Assembly: GCA_036939975.1 (NCBI GenBank) | Contig: JALLPB010000841.1 | Location: forward strand, 1-12,567 | DNA from: Cyclostephanos tholiformis | Taxonomy: Eukaryota > Bacillariophyta > Thalassiosirophyceae > Thalassiosirales > Thalassiosiraceae | Direction of reading: 5' to 3' | Length of the DNA stretch: 12,567 nucleotides | In this document: positions 1-7,547 of the stretch, piece after piece | How positions within the stretch are numbered: the stretch's first letter is position 1 | Layout of the letters: each line of letters starts with the position of its first letter | Made by a program: the position numbers and the translations under genes | Notes under the pieces: model-generated | Databases searched by the model: none | Told to the model about the DNA's origin: nothing | The model's input: only the letters and a program-made list of their open reading frames with translations

Positions 1-62
1 ACTACAATCTGAGCGTGCTATCCTCACCACCATCTCCCAGGTGCGCGCGCGCTGCTTTTGAT

Positions 63-600
63 CCCCTTGTTTGAGGCGCCAAAATGGCACCCATCGAAAT
101 AGAGGGGGGGGGTCTCAGCCTTAGGGGGCCGTTTGGCCAGGACATGACAATCAACCAATAGGAGTCGGCATTGAAGTTAGGGGTTACGTTGGAGAAAAGG
201 GGAGGAAGGGTAGGAACGTGTGGGGAGGACGGTTGCTTGTCGTTTGGGGGGACAAATTGATCGACGAAAAAATGAGAGAGAGGGGTGGATCATTGACCTT
301 AGATGGCAGTGTTGATGGAAGGACACAACAACCAACCAAAAGTCGGCGTCGACGGTAGTAAGGGTCTTGGAGAGGAGAGGCGACCGGGGCGGAGGGTGTG
401 GGGCTGATGCCGTGCCGTCGTTTGGCCTTCGAAATGATCAACGAAAATTAATAATAAAAAAAAATACGTCGTGGCCTTGGGCGTCCGCCAAATATCAAAT
501 AACACATAACAACCAACCAAAAACACGCTAGGGTAACGACGGAGGGATAGAAAATGATTAACGACCGGCGGGGAGCGCAGGGGGAGCAAGATTTGATCAA
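63..600. repeat. degenerate tandem array, period about 178 bp, three copies
   Basis: Landmarks recur at steady spacing. CGTTTGG followed by a GATC-AACGAAAA-like block lies at 241 and 419 (offset 178), with a weaker version near 68. An AACCAACCAAAA block lies at about 151, 329 and 510. AGTCGGC lies at 163 and 341 (offset 178), each followed by a G-rich stretch that ends in GTCG. I read three diverged copies, roughly 63-240, 241-418 and 419-600, the last fading out. Short minus-strand open frames in this stretch repeat the same peptide pieces because the DNA repeats, so I do not call them genes. Seen directly; the function is unknown and it could be a minisatellite or satellite fragment. Confidence 0.6.
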
Positions 601-1121
601 TTTTGAGGGGATCGAGTTCGGAGGAAATGAAAAAATAAAATAATATAGATTGCATCACTAAATAAATTATTTTCTAGGCTGGTTTATTAAAATTAAATAG
701 AATCCTTCGTATGAGCCCTCGACCAAACTATCGCGATGAAGTTTCGGTGGCGGGTGGCTCTTTATTACCATAGCCATGCCCCTAGACCAGCGATCGGCTA
801 TGCCATGGTGGTGTTCTTTTTTTAAGATCGGCTCCATCATTAGTACTATTCCTACGAATGTTAACATTTAGAACGATTTAGAAATGTTTAGAAAATGATG
901 TTGTTGTGAGAAATGAATCCGCCTTCCAGAGATATGGTGGACGATGGCTAGGCCTTGGCGCCCTATCGTACCTAACGACGTCCGTTTGTTTTGTTCTTTA
1001 GTTCTTGGGCCCCCAATGCGTCCCTCTCACTTTTCCACCGAGGAAGGGTTTTGGTAGTTGCTGACCTAACAATCGTTACCCCGGGGCACGACCACCCCAA
1101 CCTCGCCAGCTCGACCATCGT
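601..1121. other. non-coding stretch upstream of the SGNH-like gene
   Basis: No supported gene. It begins AT-rich (601-720) and becomes mixed. Three TTTAGAA-like words sit close together at about 868-893. A 66-codon minus-strand frame (667-867) has no recognisable motif and was not called. The stretch probably includes the promoter region of the downstream gene. Confidence 0.5.
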
Positions 1122-1130
1122 TATATTATA
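1122..1130 (+). promoter_or_regulatory. TATA-like box upstream of the SGNH-like gene
   Basis: The run TATATTATA sits in otherwise GC-rich sequence, about 45 bp before the ATG at 1175. Position and composition fit a core promoter element with a short 5' leader, but a lone AT-rich word is weak evidence and no transcript data are available. Confidence 0.25.
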
Positions 1131-1174
1131 TTGTCCCGAGGCAATACTCCGAGGGAGGGTACAACATCGAAAGG

Positions 1175-3571
1175 ATGCCACGACTCGAGTTCGAGGTAGA
1201 GGAGGAGACGGAGGAGACGGAGGAGACGGAGGAGATGGAGGAGCTCGTGGACCATCCGTCGGAGGGACGACGGGTTCGGGGACGGAGAGGATCGCGACGC
1301 GGCGAGGATGCCGTGCCGTCGTTGCCATCCTCGACGTCATCGGGAGGAGGACCGTACCGTTGCCACGCGGCCCACCACGCTTGCGGAGGCACCGCTCGAT
1401 CGACGTTACTCGGCGCATTCGTCGGCATGCTGATATTGCTCGCGACATACGAGTACGCGTACGACGAGGGGGTGCAAATTCGAGGGGGTGGGGGGGGGGA
1501 CACGAACGGCACGATAACGATGGACGATGGGGTGTCGGGTGGTGGTGGATCGTGGACGATCGGGTCGATTTTGCTCCCGGGCGGCATTGACGACGACGAT
1601 GAGGAGGATAGGGGGGGGGGGGAGGACGATGACGGACGGGCGTTCACCATGACGATGCTGCGCGATACCAGGGCGAGCGCGCTGTCCCTCGTGGATACGC
1701 TTGATGGGTATTATGGCGGACGGGAGAGGGCGGGTAACATGCTCGTTAATAGTTGGCAGGCGAATTGGATGTTGGACGTTGACGACGTCTCGATGTTCGA
1801 TGGATCGTATTCGTTTGATGAGGTGGAGGAGGAGGAGGAGGAGGAGGATAAAGAAGAGCATCGGGACGATGATGATGATGCCGATGAGGGAGGAGAAGCT
1901 TCAGGAGATGTCGTCGGCATCGGGGGGGGGGGCGACGGCGAGGACGACGACGGGGGACGTAAGCGACAACGTCATTTTCGCCATGTAAGACGTCGAACGA
2001 AGAGGATGCCAAAGGGGGGCAAGGCCCTAGTCGATATCGAATCCATGTCCCCCGCCGAGCTGAGACTTCACGATGAACGACGACGTCTGCGCACGTCGAA
2101 GCTAGTGTCGACGATGGCGCGTGCGATACTCGATCCCGGACGGGATAGGTTCGTCATCGGTACCATCGGTTCGTCCGTGGCCGCCGGACACGACAATTGT
2201 CGATACGATTCGTACGAGAGTCAATTGGAGCGCACACTGTCATCTGTATTTGATAAGGCGAATATGACGATGATCGTACAGAATGCCGGGGAGGGGGGGG
2301 GATGCGGCGACAATCATCAGAATCAGGTGTATTGCGTGACTCACAACGTGGGGTTCGACGTGGACGTCGTGCATTACAGCTGGACATATTTCGAGAAGGG
2401 CGGCGCCGAGGAACAGAGGGAGCAACTGATACGATGGGCGCAGCACATGGGACGTAGGCCCATGGTCCATCACCTGGTCGCCAGGGGATTGCGGAATACG
2501 TGCAACGGCGATGTGAAAGCCAACGTCGACCTCGACGACGCGTACGCGATGTACGGGTACAACGCGTTCTGCATCCAGACGGGTCTATACTTCGGCGGAC
2601 ACGATTACGATGGCGAGATGGAAAGGGACGGTATCAACAGATTCGGTTGGCAGTATATTGGGGACGGATATCACAACACGACGAGGTACGGCGAGGACCT
2701 GCCGATGGACGATCCGAGGAGGGGTAGTCTCGGCACGGTATATAGGAATTGGCATCCTGGACCGCTGGGGTTTCAAATCGCATCGGACGCATTCGCTTAC
2801 GTTTATGTTAGGGGACTTTTGATTGCATTGGACATCATCGAAAGGGATATGAAGTCCGGCAAGAACGTGCTCGATCGTTGGTTCGGCGTGGACAGGCAAC
2901 TGTATGCGACGTCGATGGATCATCGTCGATCTCGGACGGATTCTTCGTTTGGACGTCGTCATCTTATGCGATTCCCCCCCCCGGACGATATGCCGGAACC
3001 ACTTTTCTGCGATCCGCTGTACTGTTCTGTGCCTCATCCGCCGTCGTGCCTAAATTACGAAAGGCCGACCTTCGGCATTCCCGGCATCGCAGTGCGGGCT
3101 CAATCCAACTGGACGATATGGCACGAGGACAACTCTTGGAATTACATGGTCGGCAAGGTCGATACGAAGATAATCAAATCCCTGCGCGATCCGGCATGGG
3201 AGACAAAATGCTCCCACCTCGACGCATGCGGGGGGATCATGTCGTCGGATTCGACGGGGGGGACGCTCGAGTACGATCTACCCGCGTCCAGGATGACCGC
3301 CGGTCTCATATTCGTGTGCGTATATCCCGGCAAGGGAGTGGAGGGGATGGTCCTCCAAAATCCGTACGTGACTTTCAAATTGAACGGTCGCACCCTCAAC
3401 AAGTCCACGATGGACTTGTACCCGAACAAGAAGTGCGTTCGTTTGCTGAAGAAATTCGGGGAGGGTGGGCATGAAAAGGAGGATACGATGCTGCTGTCGA
3501 TCGATGTTGCCGACCAAGATCCAGATGATGAACCGATCGTGGTGATGTTTAGCCACGTCGTTGCTTTGTGA
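1175..3571 (+). CDS. SGNH/GDSL-hydrolase-like protein with one N-terminal membrane anchor
   Basis: Single open frame of 798 codons without introns. The ATG at 1175 is the first in-frame Met after an in-frame stop at 1067-1069; the gene ends with TGA. Residues 1-30 are acidic (TEE repeats), 31-45 basic, and about 78-93 hydrophobic, which suggests a type II signal anchor with the rest lumenal or extracellular. Residues 139-153 and 217-260 are Asp/Glu/Gly linkers. The folded part starts near 325. G332-S333-S334 with G338 matches SGNH block I (GxSxxxG), making S334 the likely nucleophile, and N370-A-G fits a later block. HPGPLGF (H527) fits the C-terminal block, although Asp is missing three residues before it; D497-G-Y-H500 is an alternative DxxH. 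A Cys-rich C-terminal part (about 612-715) and NxS/T sites at 111, 363, 501, 645 and 742 support the secretory pathway. Substrate unknown; it could be a polysaccharide O-acetyl esterase/transferase relative. TGTAA at 3616 could serve in polyadenylation. Confidence 0.85.
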   Translation: MPRLEFEVEEETEETEETEEMEELVDHPSEGRRVRGRRGSRRGEDAVPSLPSSTSSGGGPYRCHAAHHACGGTARSTLLGAFVGMLILLATYEYAYDEGVQIRGGGGGDTNGTITMDDGVSGGGGSWTIGSILLPGGIDDDDEEDRGGGEDDDGRAFTMTMLRDTRASALSLVDTLDGYYGGRERAGNMLVNSWQANWMLDVDDVSMFDGSYSFDEVEEEEEEEDKEEHRDDDDDADEGGEASGDVVGIGGGGDGEDDDGGRKRQRHFRHVRRRTKRMPKGGKALVDIESMSPAELRLHDERRRLRTSKLVSTMARAILDPGRDRFVIGTIGSSVAAGHDNCRYDSYESQLERTLSSVFDKANMTMIVQNAGEGGGCGDNHQNQVYCVTHNVGFDVDVVHYSWTYFEKGGAEEQREQLIRWAQHMGRRPMVHHLVARGLRNTCNGDVKANVDLDDAYAMYGYNAFCIQTGLYFGGHDYDGEMERDGINRFGWQYIGDGYHNTTRYGEDLPMDDPRRGSLGTVYRNWHPGPLGFQIASDAFAYVYVRGLLIALDIIERDMKSGKNVLDRWFGVDRQLYATSMDHRRSRTDSSFGRRHLMRFPPPDDMPEPLFCDPLYCSVPHPPSCLNYERPTFGIPGIAVRAQSNWTIWHEDNSWNYMVGKVDTKIIKSLRDPAWETKCSHLDACGGIMSSDSTGGTLEYDLPASRMTAGLIFVCVYPGKGVEGMVLQNPYVTFKLNGRTLNKSTMDLYPNKKCVRLLKKFGEGGHEKEDTMLLSIDVADQDPDDEPIVVMFSHVVAL
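1201..1245 (+). repeat. 9-bp tandem repeat (GGAGGAGAC) inside the CDS
   Basis: Five tandem copies of a 9-bp unit, the last two with one or two changes. In frame they encode the acidic T-E-E repeat of the cytoplasmic N-terminus. Length changes here would keep the frame. Confidence 0.9.
1825..1848 (+). repeat. GGA trinucleotide run encoding poly-Glu
   Basis: Eight GGA triplets in a row, read in frame as GAG codons, encode the Glu run at about residue 218-225 of the SGNH-like protein. It lies in the lumenal linker between the anchor and the hydrolase domain and continues into an Asp-rich stretch. Confidence 0.9.
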
Positions 3572-4050
3572 GTTGGAATGCTTGTCGTGGTTATTTTCCT
3601 GACATAAGTCAAGAGTGTAAAGAATGATACCTTGTTGTTGAGCAACTTAAAAAAGGTTTAAGATTTGGAAGCATGGGATTTGAGGTCATTTCACAAATCA
3701 GTGAACATCAAAGAGTATGCGGCGCGCATTGGCTCAGCGCACCACTTGCTGACTAAAGTACGTTTTTGAAGTGATAAGTTGTGCATTTTTGCGGCGGCTA
3801 CAGCGTAACGATACTAACCCCAGTAAATTTGGTATTATTTGGTCTTCACATAGTTTTGGCTCTCTTTTGACCGGGGGGATGGAAGGGGGTCCATGATCAC
3901 CATGTTTGGTTGGTGTTGTAGCTGTGCCTTGGTAAGCGTATTGTAGTTAGGTCATGATGCATGCCCCTCACTTTCAAGTGAAGGAGTGAGTTCTCATATG
4001 AGAAAAAAGAACAAGAAACCTTTCTTGCAGGATGAGCTTACGAGTCTATT
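3572..4050. other. intergenic, no gene seen
   Basis: AT-rich sequence after the SGNH-like gene. No supported coding frame. The only local structure is a perfect 14-bp palindrome TTCTCATATGAGAA at 3991-4004, just before the 28-bp foldback array. Confidence 0.5.
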
Positions 4051-4251
4051 TCTGCTTCTATTCTATTAGAATTCATTATCTGCCTCTAATCTATTAGAAT
4101 TCATTTTCTGCTTCTATTTTATACTTCGGTACAAAGTCCACATGTTCCCACGTAGACGCTGCTTCTAATAGAATAGAAGCAGAAACTGCATTCTAATAGA
4201 ATAGAAGCAGAAAATGAATTCTAATAGAATAGAAGCAGAAAATGAATTCTA
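4051..4251. repeat. foldback array: 28-bp repeats in inverted arms
   Basis: The left arm has units starting at 4051, 4079 and 4107 (exact 28-bp steps), each beginning TCTGCTTC or a one-base variant and containing CTATTAGAATTCATT; the third is partial. The right arm (4161-4251) has three units of the reverse complement, with CTAATA at 4165, 4193 and 4221, again 28-bp steps. The arms face each other across about 40 bp (4121-4160). Each unit holds its own inverted repeat, ATTCTA-T-TAGAAT. A transcript would fold into a long, nearly perfect hairpin. No unique spacers separate the units, so this is not CRISPR. It could be a foldback or MITE-like element, or an expanded inverted minisatellite. Confidence 0.85.
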
Positions 4252-4274
4252 GATCTGTGCTTTCTCGAATATAT

Positions 4275-4314
4275 AGTAGTTTCTCTCTTTTCTCTTCCAG
4301 AAGAAGAAACTACT
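4275..4314. repeat. 10-bp inverted repeat (hairpin)
   Basis: AGTAGTTTCT at 4275-4284 pairs perfectly with AGAAACTACT at 4305-4314 across a 20-nt pyrimidine-rich loop. It lies just beyond the 28-bp foldback array and may belong to the same element. Confidence 0.6.
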
Positions 4315-4711
4315 GAGATAACACATATTAGCGACACCAGTGTTTGATTAGATATATTGCGTACGAACTCACATAAGAGCATGAAATTTCGATATTCTGT
4401 CCTTTCCCTCATCTCCAGTGGCAGTAGGGTACTTTCTTCACTTAATTAATTTTTACCCATTCATATTAGTTCCACTCATTAGTATGCATGTAGGATGCAC
4501 CTACAAATTTTCTTTTTAAAGTAAAACATACAAAAACCCCTAAGTAAGGTTGTTTGAGCTGAAAAAGTTGTTTATGAGACTTGTTCTACAGCAATTGGGA
4601 TTGAAATTCTTGACATAGAAGTACAATAGACCAATGTGGGAATTAATATGAATGTCCTTATTTCAAAAAGGGCTCATTAATGCCAAGTCCCAATTCAATT
4701 AACACACAACA
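4315..4711. other. AT-rich intergenic stretch, no gene seen
   Basis: No supported coding frame. A short hairpin TGTAGG-ATGCA-CCTACA lies at 4489-4505. AATTGGGA at 4593-4600 pairs with TCCCAATT at 4688-4695; that might be a degraded inverted-repeat element, but the arms are too short to call. Confidence 0.4.
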
Positions 4712-4752
4712 ATATCTTTGTCACCATTTTAACAAAGAAACATCTCATAGTG
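4712..4752. repeat. 41-bp direct repeat, copy 1
   Basis: Matches 5858-5898 (offset 1146) with one mismatch, at 4742. The unit contains the inverted repeat CTTTGT / ACAAAG around a 10-nt loop. The two copies flank the tandem duplication and the transposase fragment. Confidence 0.85.
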
Positions 4753-4757
4753 GGTGA

Positions 4758-5110
4758 CTGCCGAAATTCACTTAGATTTTAGACCCCTTTAAATTTAGGA
4801 TTTATTTAAGGCCAATTTAGGCTACCCCCCATCCATTATTTGCATAAAGCTTAGGCATGCTACATACGGTGGATTCAGTAGTTCTTTCCCTTTCCTCTTC
4901 CCACCAGGAGTGGAATTCTTACTTTTCTAATCTTCTGCCCAAATTCACTTAGATTTTGGACCCCTTTAAATTTAAGATTTATTTAGGGCCAATTTAGGCT
5001 ACCCCCATCCATTATTTGCAAAAAGCTTAGGCATGCTTCATACAGTGGATTCAGTAGTTCTTCCCCTTTCATCTTCTCACCAGGAGTGGAATTCTTACTC
5101 TTCTACTCTG
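4758..5110. repeat. tandem duplication of a 177-bp unit
   Basis: Copy 1 is 4758-4934 and copy 2 is 4935 to about 5110. CTGCC, AAATTCACTT and the following blocks recur at offset 177, and at 176 after a run of six C in copy 1 became five C in copy 2. Differences are scattered single-base changes, so the duplication is fairly recent. It ends just before the transposase homology and may be subterminal sequence of that element. Confidence 0.9.
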
Positions 5111-5147
5111 AAATATTGTATCATTACATTTCCATGTTTCCACCAAG

Positions 5148-5860
5148 GTGCTCTTTGCATTCCTTGATGATGATGATGGCAATCAATGGCATCTTCGTCA
5201 GCTTCTGCTGATAATATTATTACTACAATATCATAATAATATTCAAGACCGCCACTACCTTCATCAATTGGCAATGGTGCAACCACAGGAATCTAAGTGG
5301 AAGAGACTATATGAGAACACCGATCTGACATCCTTTCTCTATCTGACAGGATTGAGCTGACATGCCTTTGTGATGCTTATGGACTATCTCTTCAACCTAG
5401 AGGACATTGCGCAATGTCGCCCTCATGGCCGGCCACCGTCATTGGGTCCAGAGGGTTATCTTGGAATACATCTTTTTCATTTGGGGAGCATGATGAATTA
5501 TAAACATATATGCATGATTTTTGGCATCACTCTGTCTGTTTGCAGCCGTGCGATAAATTGGATGCTTAAAAAAGCTCTGCGGGCACTGAGGGTTCATCCG
5601 TTTGCAAGGGTATGATTCCCCAACAGAAAAAAATGAGGGAGTATGCTGCTATGGTCCAGGTAAGAGAACCTCTTGTGGATGACATCATAGGTTTTATGGA
5701 TGGGATTTCTTTCCAAGCCGAGTGCACAGACGATGTTATTGCTCAGAATGCAATGTATTGTGGCTATGATTGCAACATGATGGTCAATAATGTGTTCGCT
5801 TATGGCCCGGATGGGAAAGTATTCTTTGCATCTATCAATTTTTCCAGGAGTTGGATGATA
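5148..5860 (+). pseudogene. PIF/Harbinger-type transposase fragment, frameshifted and truncated
   Basis: The plus-strand translation resembles PIF/Harbinger transposases with a DDE_Tnp_4-type domain that I know from diatoms and oomycetes. Frame 3 carries WKRLYENTD, a premature TGA at 5358-5360, then DYLFNLEDI, GRPPSLGPEGYLG and MNYKHICMIFGI, probably the helical DNA-binding part. The frame breaks near 5610 and continues in frame 2 with KMREYAAMV, VDDIIGFMDG (the first catalytic Asp lies in FMDG) and NAMYCGYDC. Homology stops after the NFSRSW region at about 5857, where the second copy of the 41-bp repeat begins, so the rest of the catalytic core (second Asp, Glu) is absent. The element cannot encode an active enzyme. 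Family assignment is by recognition, not by search. Confidence 0.8.
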
Positions 5861-5898
5861 TCTTTGTCACCATTTTAACAAAGAAACTTCTCATAGTG
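5858..5898. repeat. 41-bp direct repeat, copy 2
   Basis: Second copy of the 4712-4752 sequence. It starts where the transposase reading frame loses recognisable homology, so it may mark a recombination or insertion breakpoint. Confidence 0.85.
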
Positions 5899-6055
5899 AC
5901 CACCCAGTATTAGTAGATATAAAGAAAGCTGACAATCTCAGCTTTCCAATGATTCTGGGGGTCTGGGACTGAGCCTTGGCCTCAAAAAATTGATCGGCCA
6001 GAAGAGGTTGATTTAGTGCCACTGGAGAGGCACTATGGCAATAAGGAGATAGAGT

Positions 6056-6210
6056 CTTAACAGCTTAACAGCTATGGATGCTCATGAGCATCCACTTTCT
6101 ACAGTAATTACATAGTATCGTAGTTTCTTAGCAAATTTTTGTCCACTAACAGAATTCAATAGTGCATTGAACATGCAAGAACTTCAGCTTTTGTGCAGTT
6201 TGTTCCTATT
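6056..6210. repeat. 155-bp dispersed repeat, copy A, with palindrome
   Basis: Aligns without gaps to 7364-7518 (offset 1308 at both ends). It opens with a doubled CTTAACAG, then a perfect 20-bp palindrome TGGATGCTCATGAGCATCCA at 6075-6094, then a shared TACATAGTATCGTAG block. Same-orientation copies 1.3 kb apart could be terminal direct repeats of one element or two insertions of a short element. The ends do not show a clear TG...CA. Confidence 0.8.
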
Positions 6211-6290
6211 TTTGCAGCGCACTTCAGATCGATGACGTATGAGGAGCTTTTTGCCACACATTTTTGTTGTGAGTTAAAAATTCTCCATTT

Positions 6291-6487
6291 GTGAGTTGTG
6301 TTGTACAGTATTTTGGTGTGCCGATTTTTTTTAGGTAGAACTTATTGTACTATTCCTACATCGTAATCTCGTGGATGAGTTTTTCCCCCGCCAAAACTTG
6401 TGAGTTGTGATGTACAAGAGATTTTGGCATGTCAAGATTTTTTTGTTAGAACTTATTGACTTATTCCTATGTAGTAATCCCATACGT
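6291..6487. repeat. tandem duplication of a 109-bp unit, diverged
   Basis: GTGAGTTGTG recurs at 6291 and 6400, followed in both copies by TGTACA, ATTTTGG, a T-rich run, TAGAACTTATTG and TATTCCTA. The second copy is partial. AGCTTTTTGCCACA-like sequence also appears at 6245 and 6528, so the duplication history may be more complex. Confidence 0.7.
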
Positions 6488-7363
6488 AGTGAAATGCTCA
6501 TATCAACAGTGCAATCTTCTATTCCTAGCTTTTTTTTGCCACATTAATGAATAACTTCTCCGGACCAATCTCAGTCCAGGAATCAACAAGTGAATTGATC
6601 CACCGCTTTCACTCATTTGCATCTTTGCCAATTCTTGTAACATTGTGTAAAATGGGTAAATCAAGAAAATTTCCATCAACATCAAATGGTTATTCCAAAA
6701 CCTTTATCAAACTACTGGATTTTTCATGACTCACATGATGTGGTAGTAATTTAAGATTGGAGATGTGATGCACCCTCATGATCTCCCAGTAGTCGTCTGT
6801 TCTTGTAAATCATCCAATGATCCCATATCTTGGAATGATGTAATCGACTTCAAAAATATCAGCTATTCCTTAAAAAAGATTGTCACACAAAACTTGCTTC
6901 CACGGATGTCATAGCAGATTGAAAACAGCTTCATAACTGGCTCCCAATATTCTTTCCTGAGTTTCTCTTGTCCATTTTGAGCAATCTATGCCTGCCTTCA
7001 CTGCCCTCTTATAATCTTGGTGTAGTGCTATACTCATGTTATTTTTCAACCTTACCCATGGATCTGCAAGTACAATGTTCATTATATTGATTATGATAAC
7101 CGGATCAATTGTCTCCTCAAAACAAAGGTCCCAGAATGGCATCAAGAATTTTTATTTTTGTCTGATTCAAGATGTCACTTTTTCAGAAAAAAATCAATGG
7201 GACTATAAAGGTTGCTCATTGTTGAGTTAACATCCAATTCTGCTGATGACTCACTTGTTCCCCTCAGCTCAATGATTGTGGCTTTTTGCTTGTCCACCTT
7301 TGCATGCTCCTCAATCTGTGCAGTCAACCTGGTTGAGAAACTCGATGCCTTGTCCCTCAATGA
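6488..7363 (-). other. internal segment between the 155-bp repeats, unrecognised minus-strand frames
   Basis: AT-rich sequence without a recognised gene. The best open frames are on the minus strand: 7360-7175 (61 codons, rich in Lys, Glu and Ser) and 7145-6909 (78 codons; its first codon is TTG, the first ATG is at 7142), the latter containing DPWVRLKNN and KWTRETQERI. They are in different frames and neither is preceded by an obvious start context. Their amino-acid mix looks protein-like, and they could be two exons or frameshifted pieces of one decayed element gene. I do not recognise a family. Low confidence that anything is expressed. Confidence 0.25.
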
Positions 7364-7518
7364 CTTAACAGCTTAACAGCTAAGGGCACTTGTGAGCGCC
7401 CACCTCTTACAATAGCTACATAGTATCGTAGATTTTTAGCAAATTTTTATTCACTCACAGAATTAGATAGCACATTGAATGTGCAAGAACCTCAGCTTTC
7501 ACACGGTTTGTTCCCATC
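7364..7518. repeat. 155-bp dispersed repeat, copy B
   Basis: Second copy of 6056-6210. The palindrome region (7383-7402) has changed in sequence, but GGGC at 7384-7387 still pairs with GCCC at 7398-7401. It abuts the start of the non-LTR-like pseudogene. Confidence 0.8.
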
Positions 7519-7547
7519 TTCAGGGGTTTTCTCCTGAATGACTCATT

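Noticed and set aside
184..658. Two overlapping minus-strand open frames of 85 and 119 codons
   Set aside because: They lie in the 178-bp array and their shared peptide pieces reflect the DNA repeat. No domain or motif was seen.
991..1650. Open frames on both strands over the start of the SGNH-like gene
   Set aside because: They come from the GC-rich, GGA-repeat sequence read in other frames. The plus-strand frame starting at 1175 has the membrane segment and the conserved domain.
3903..3918. TTTGGTTGGTGTTGT resembling the reverse complement of the 178-bp array block
   Set aside because: Only about 15 bases of low-complexity similarity, with no extension on either side.
4051..4251. CRISPR-like array of 28-bp repeats
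   Set aside because: Units are directly adjacent without unique spacers, the two arms are inverted, and the context is eukaryotic.
6056..7518. Standard LTR retrotransposon
   Set aside because: No TG...CA ends, primer-binding site, polypurine tract or pol domain was seen between the repeats, so only a neutral repeat call is made.
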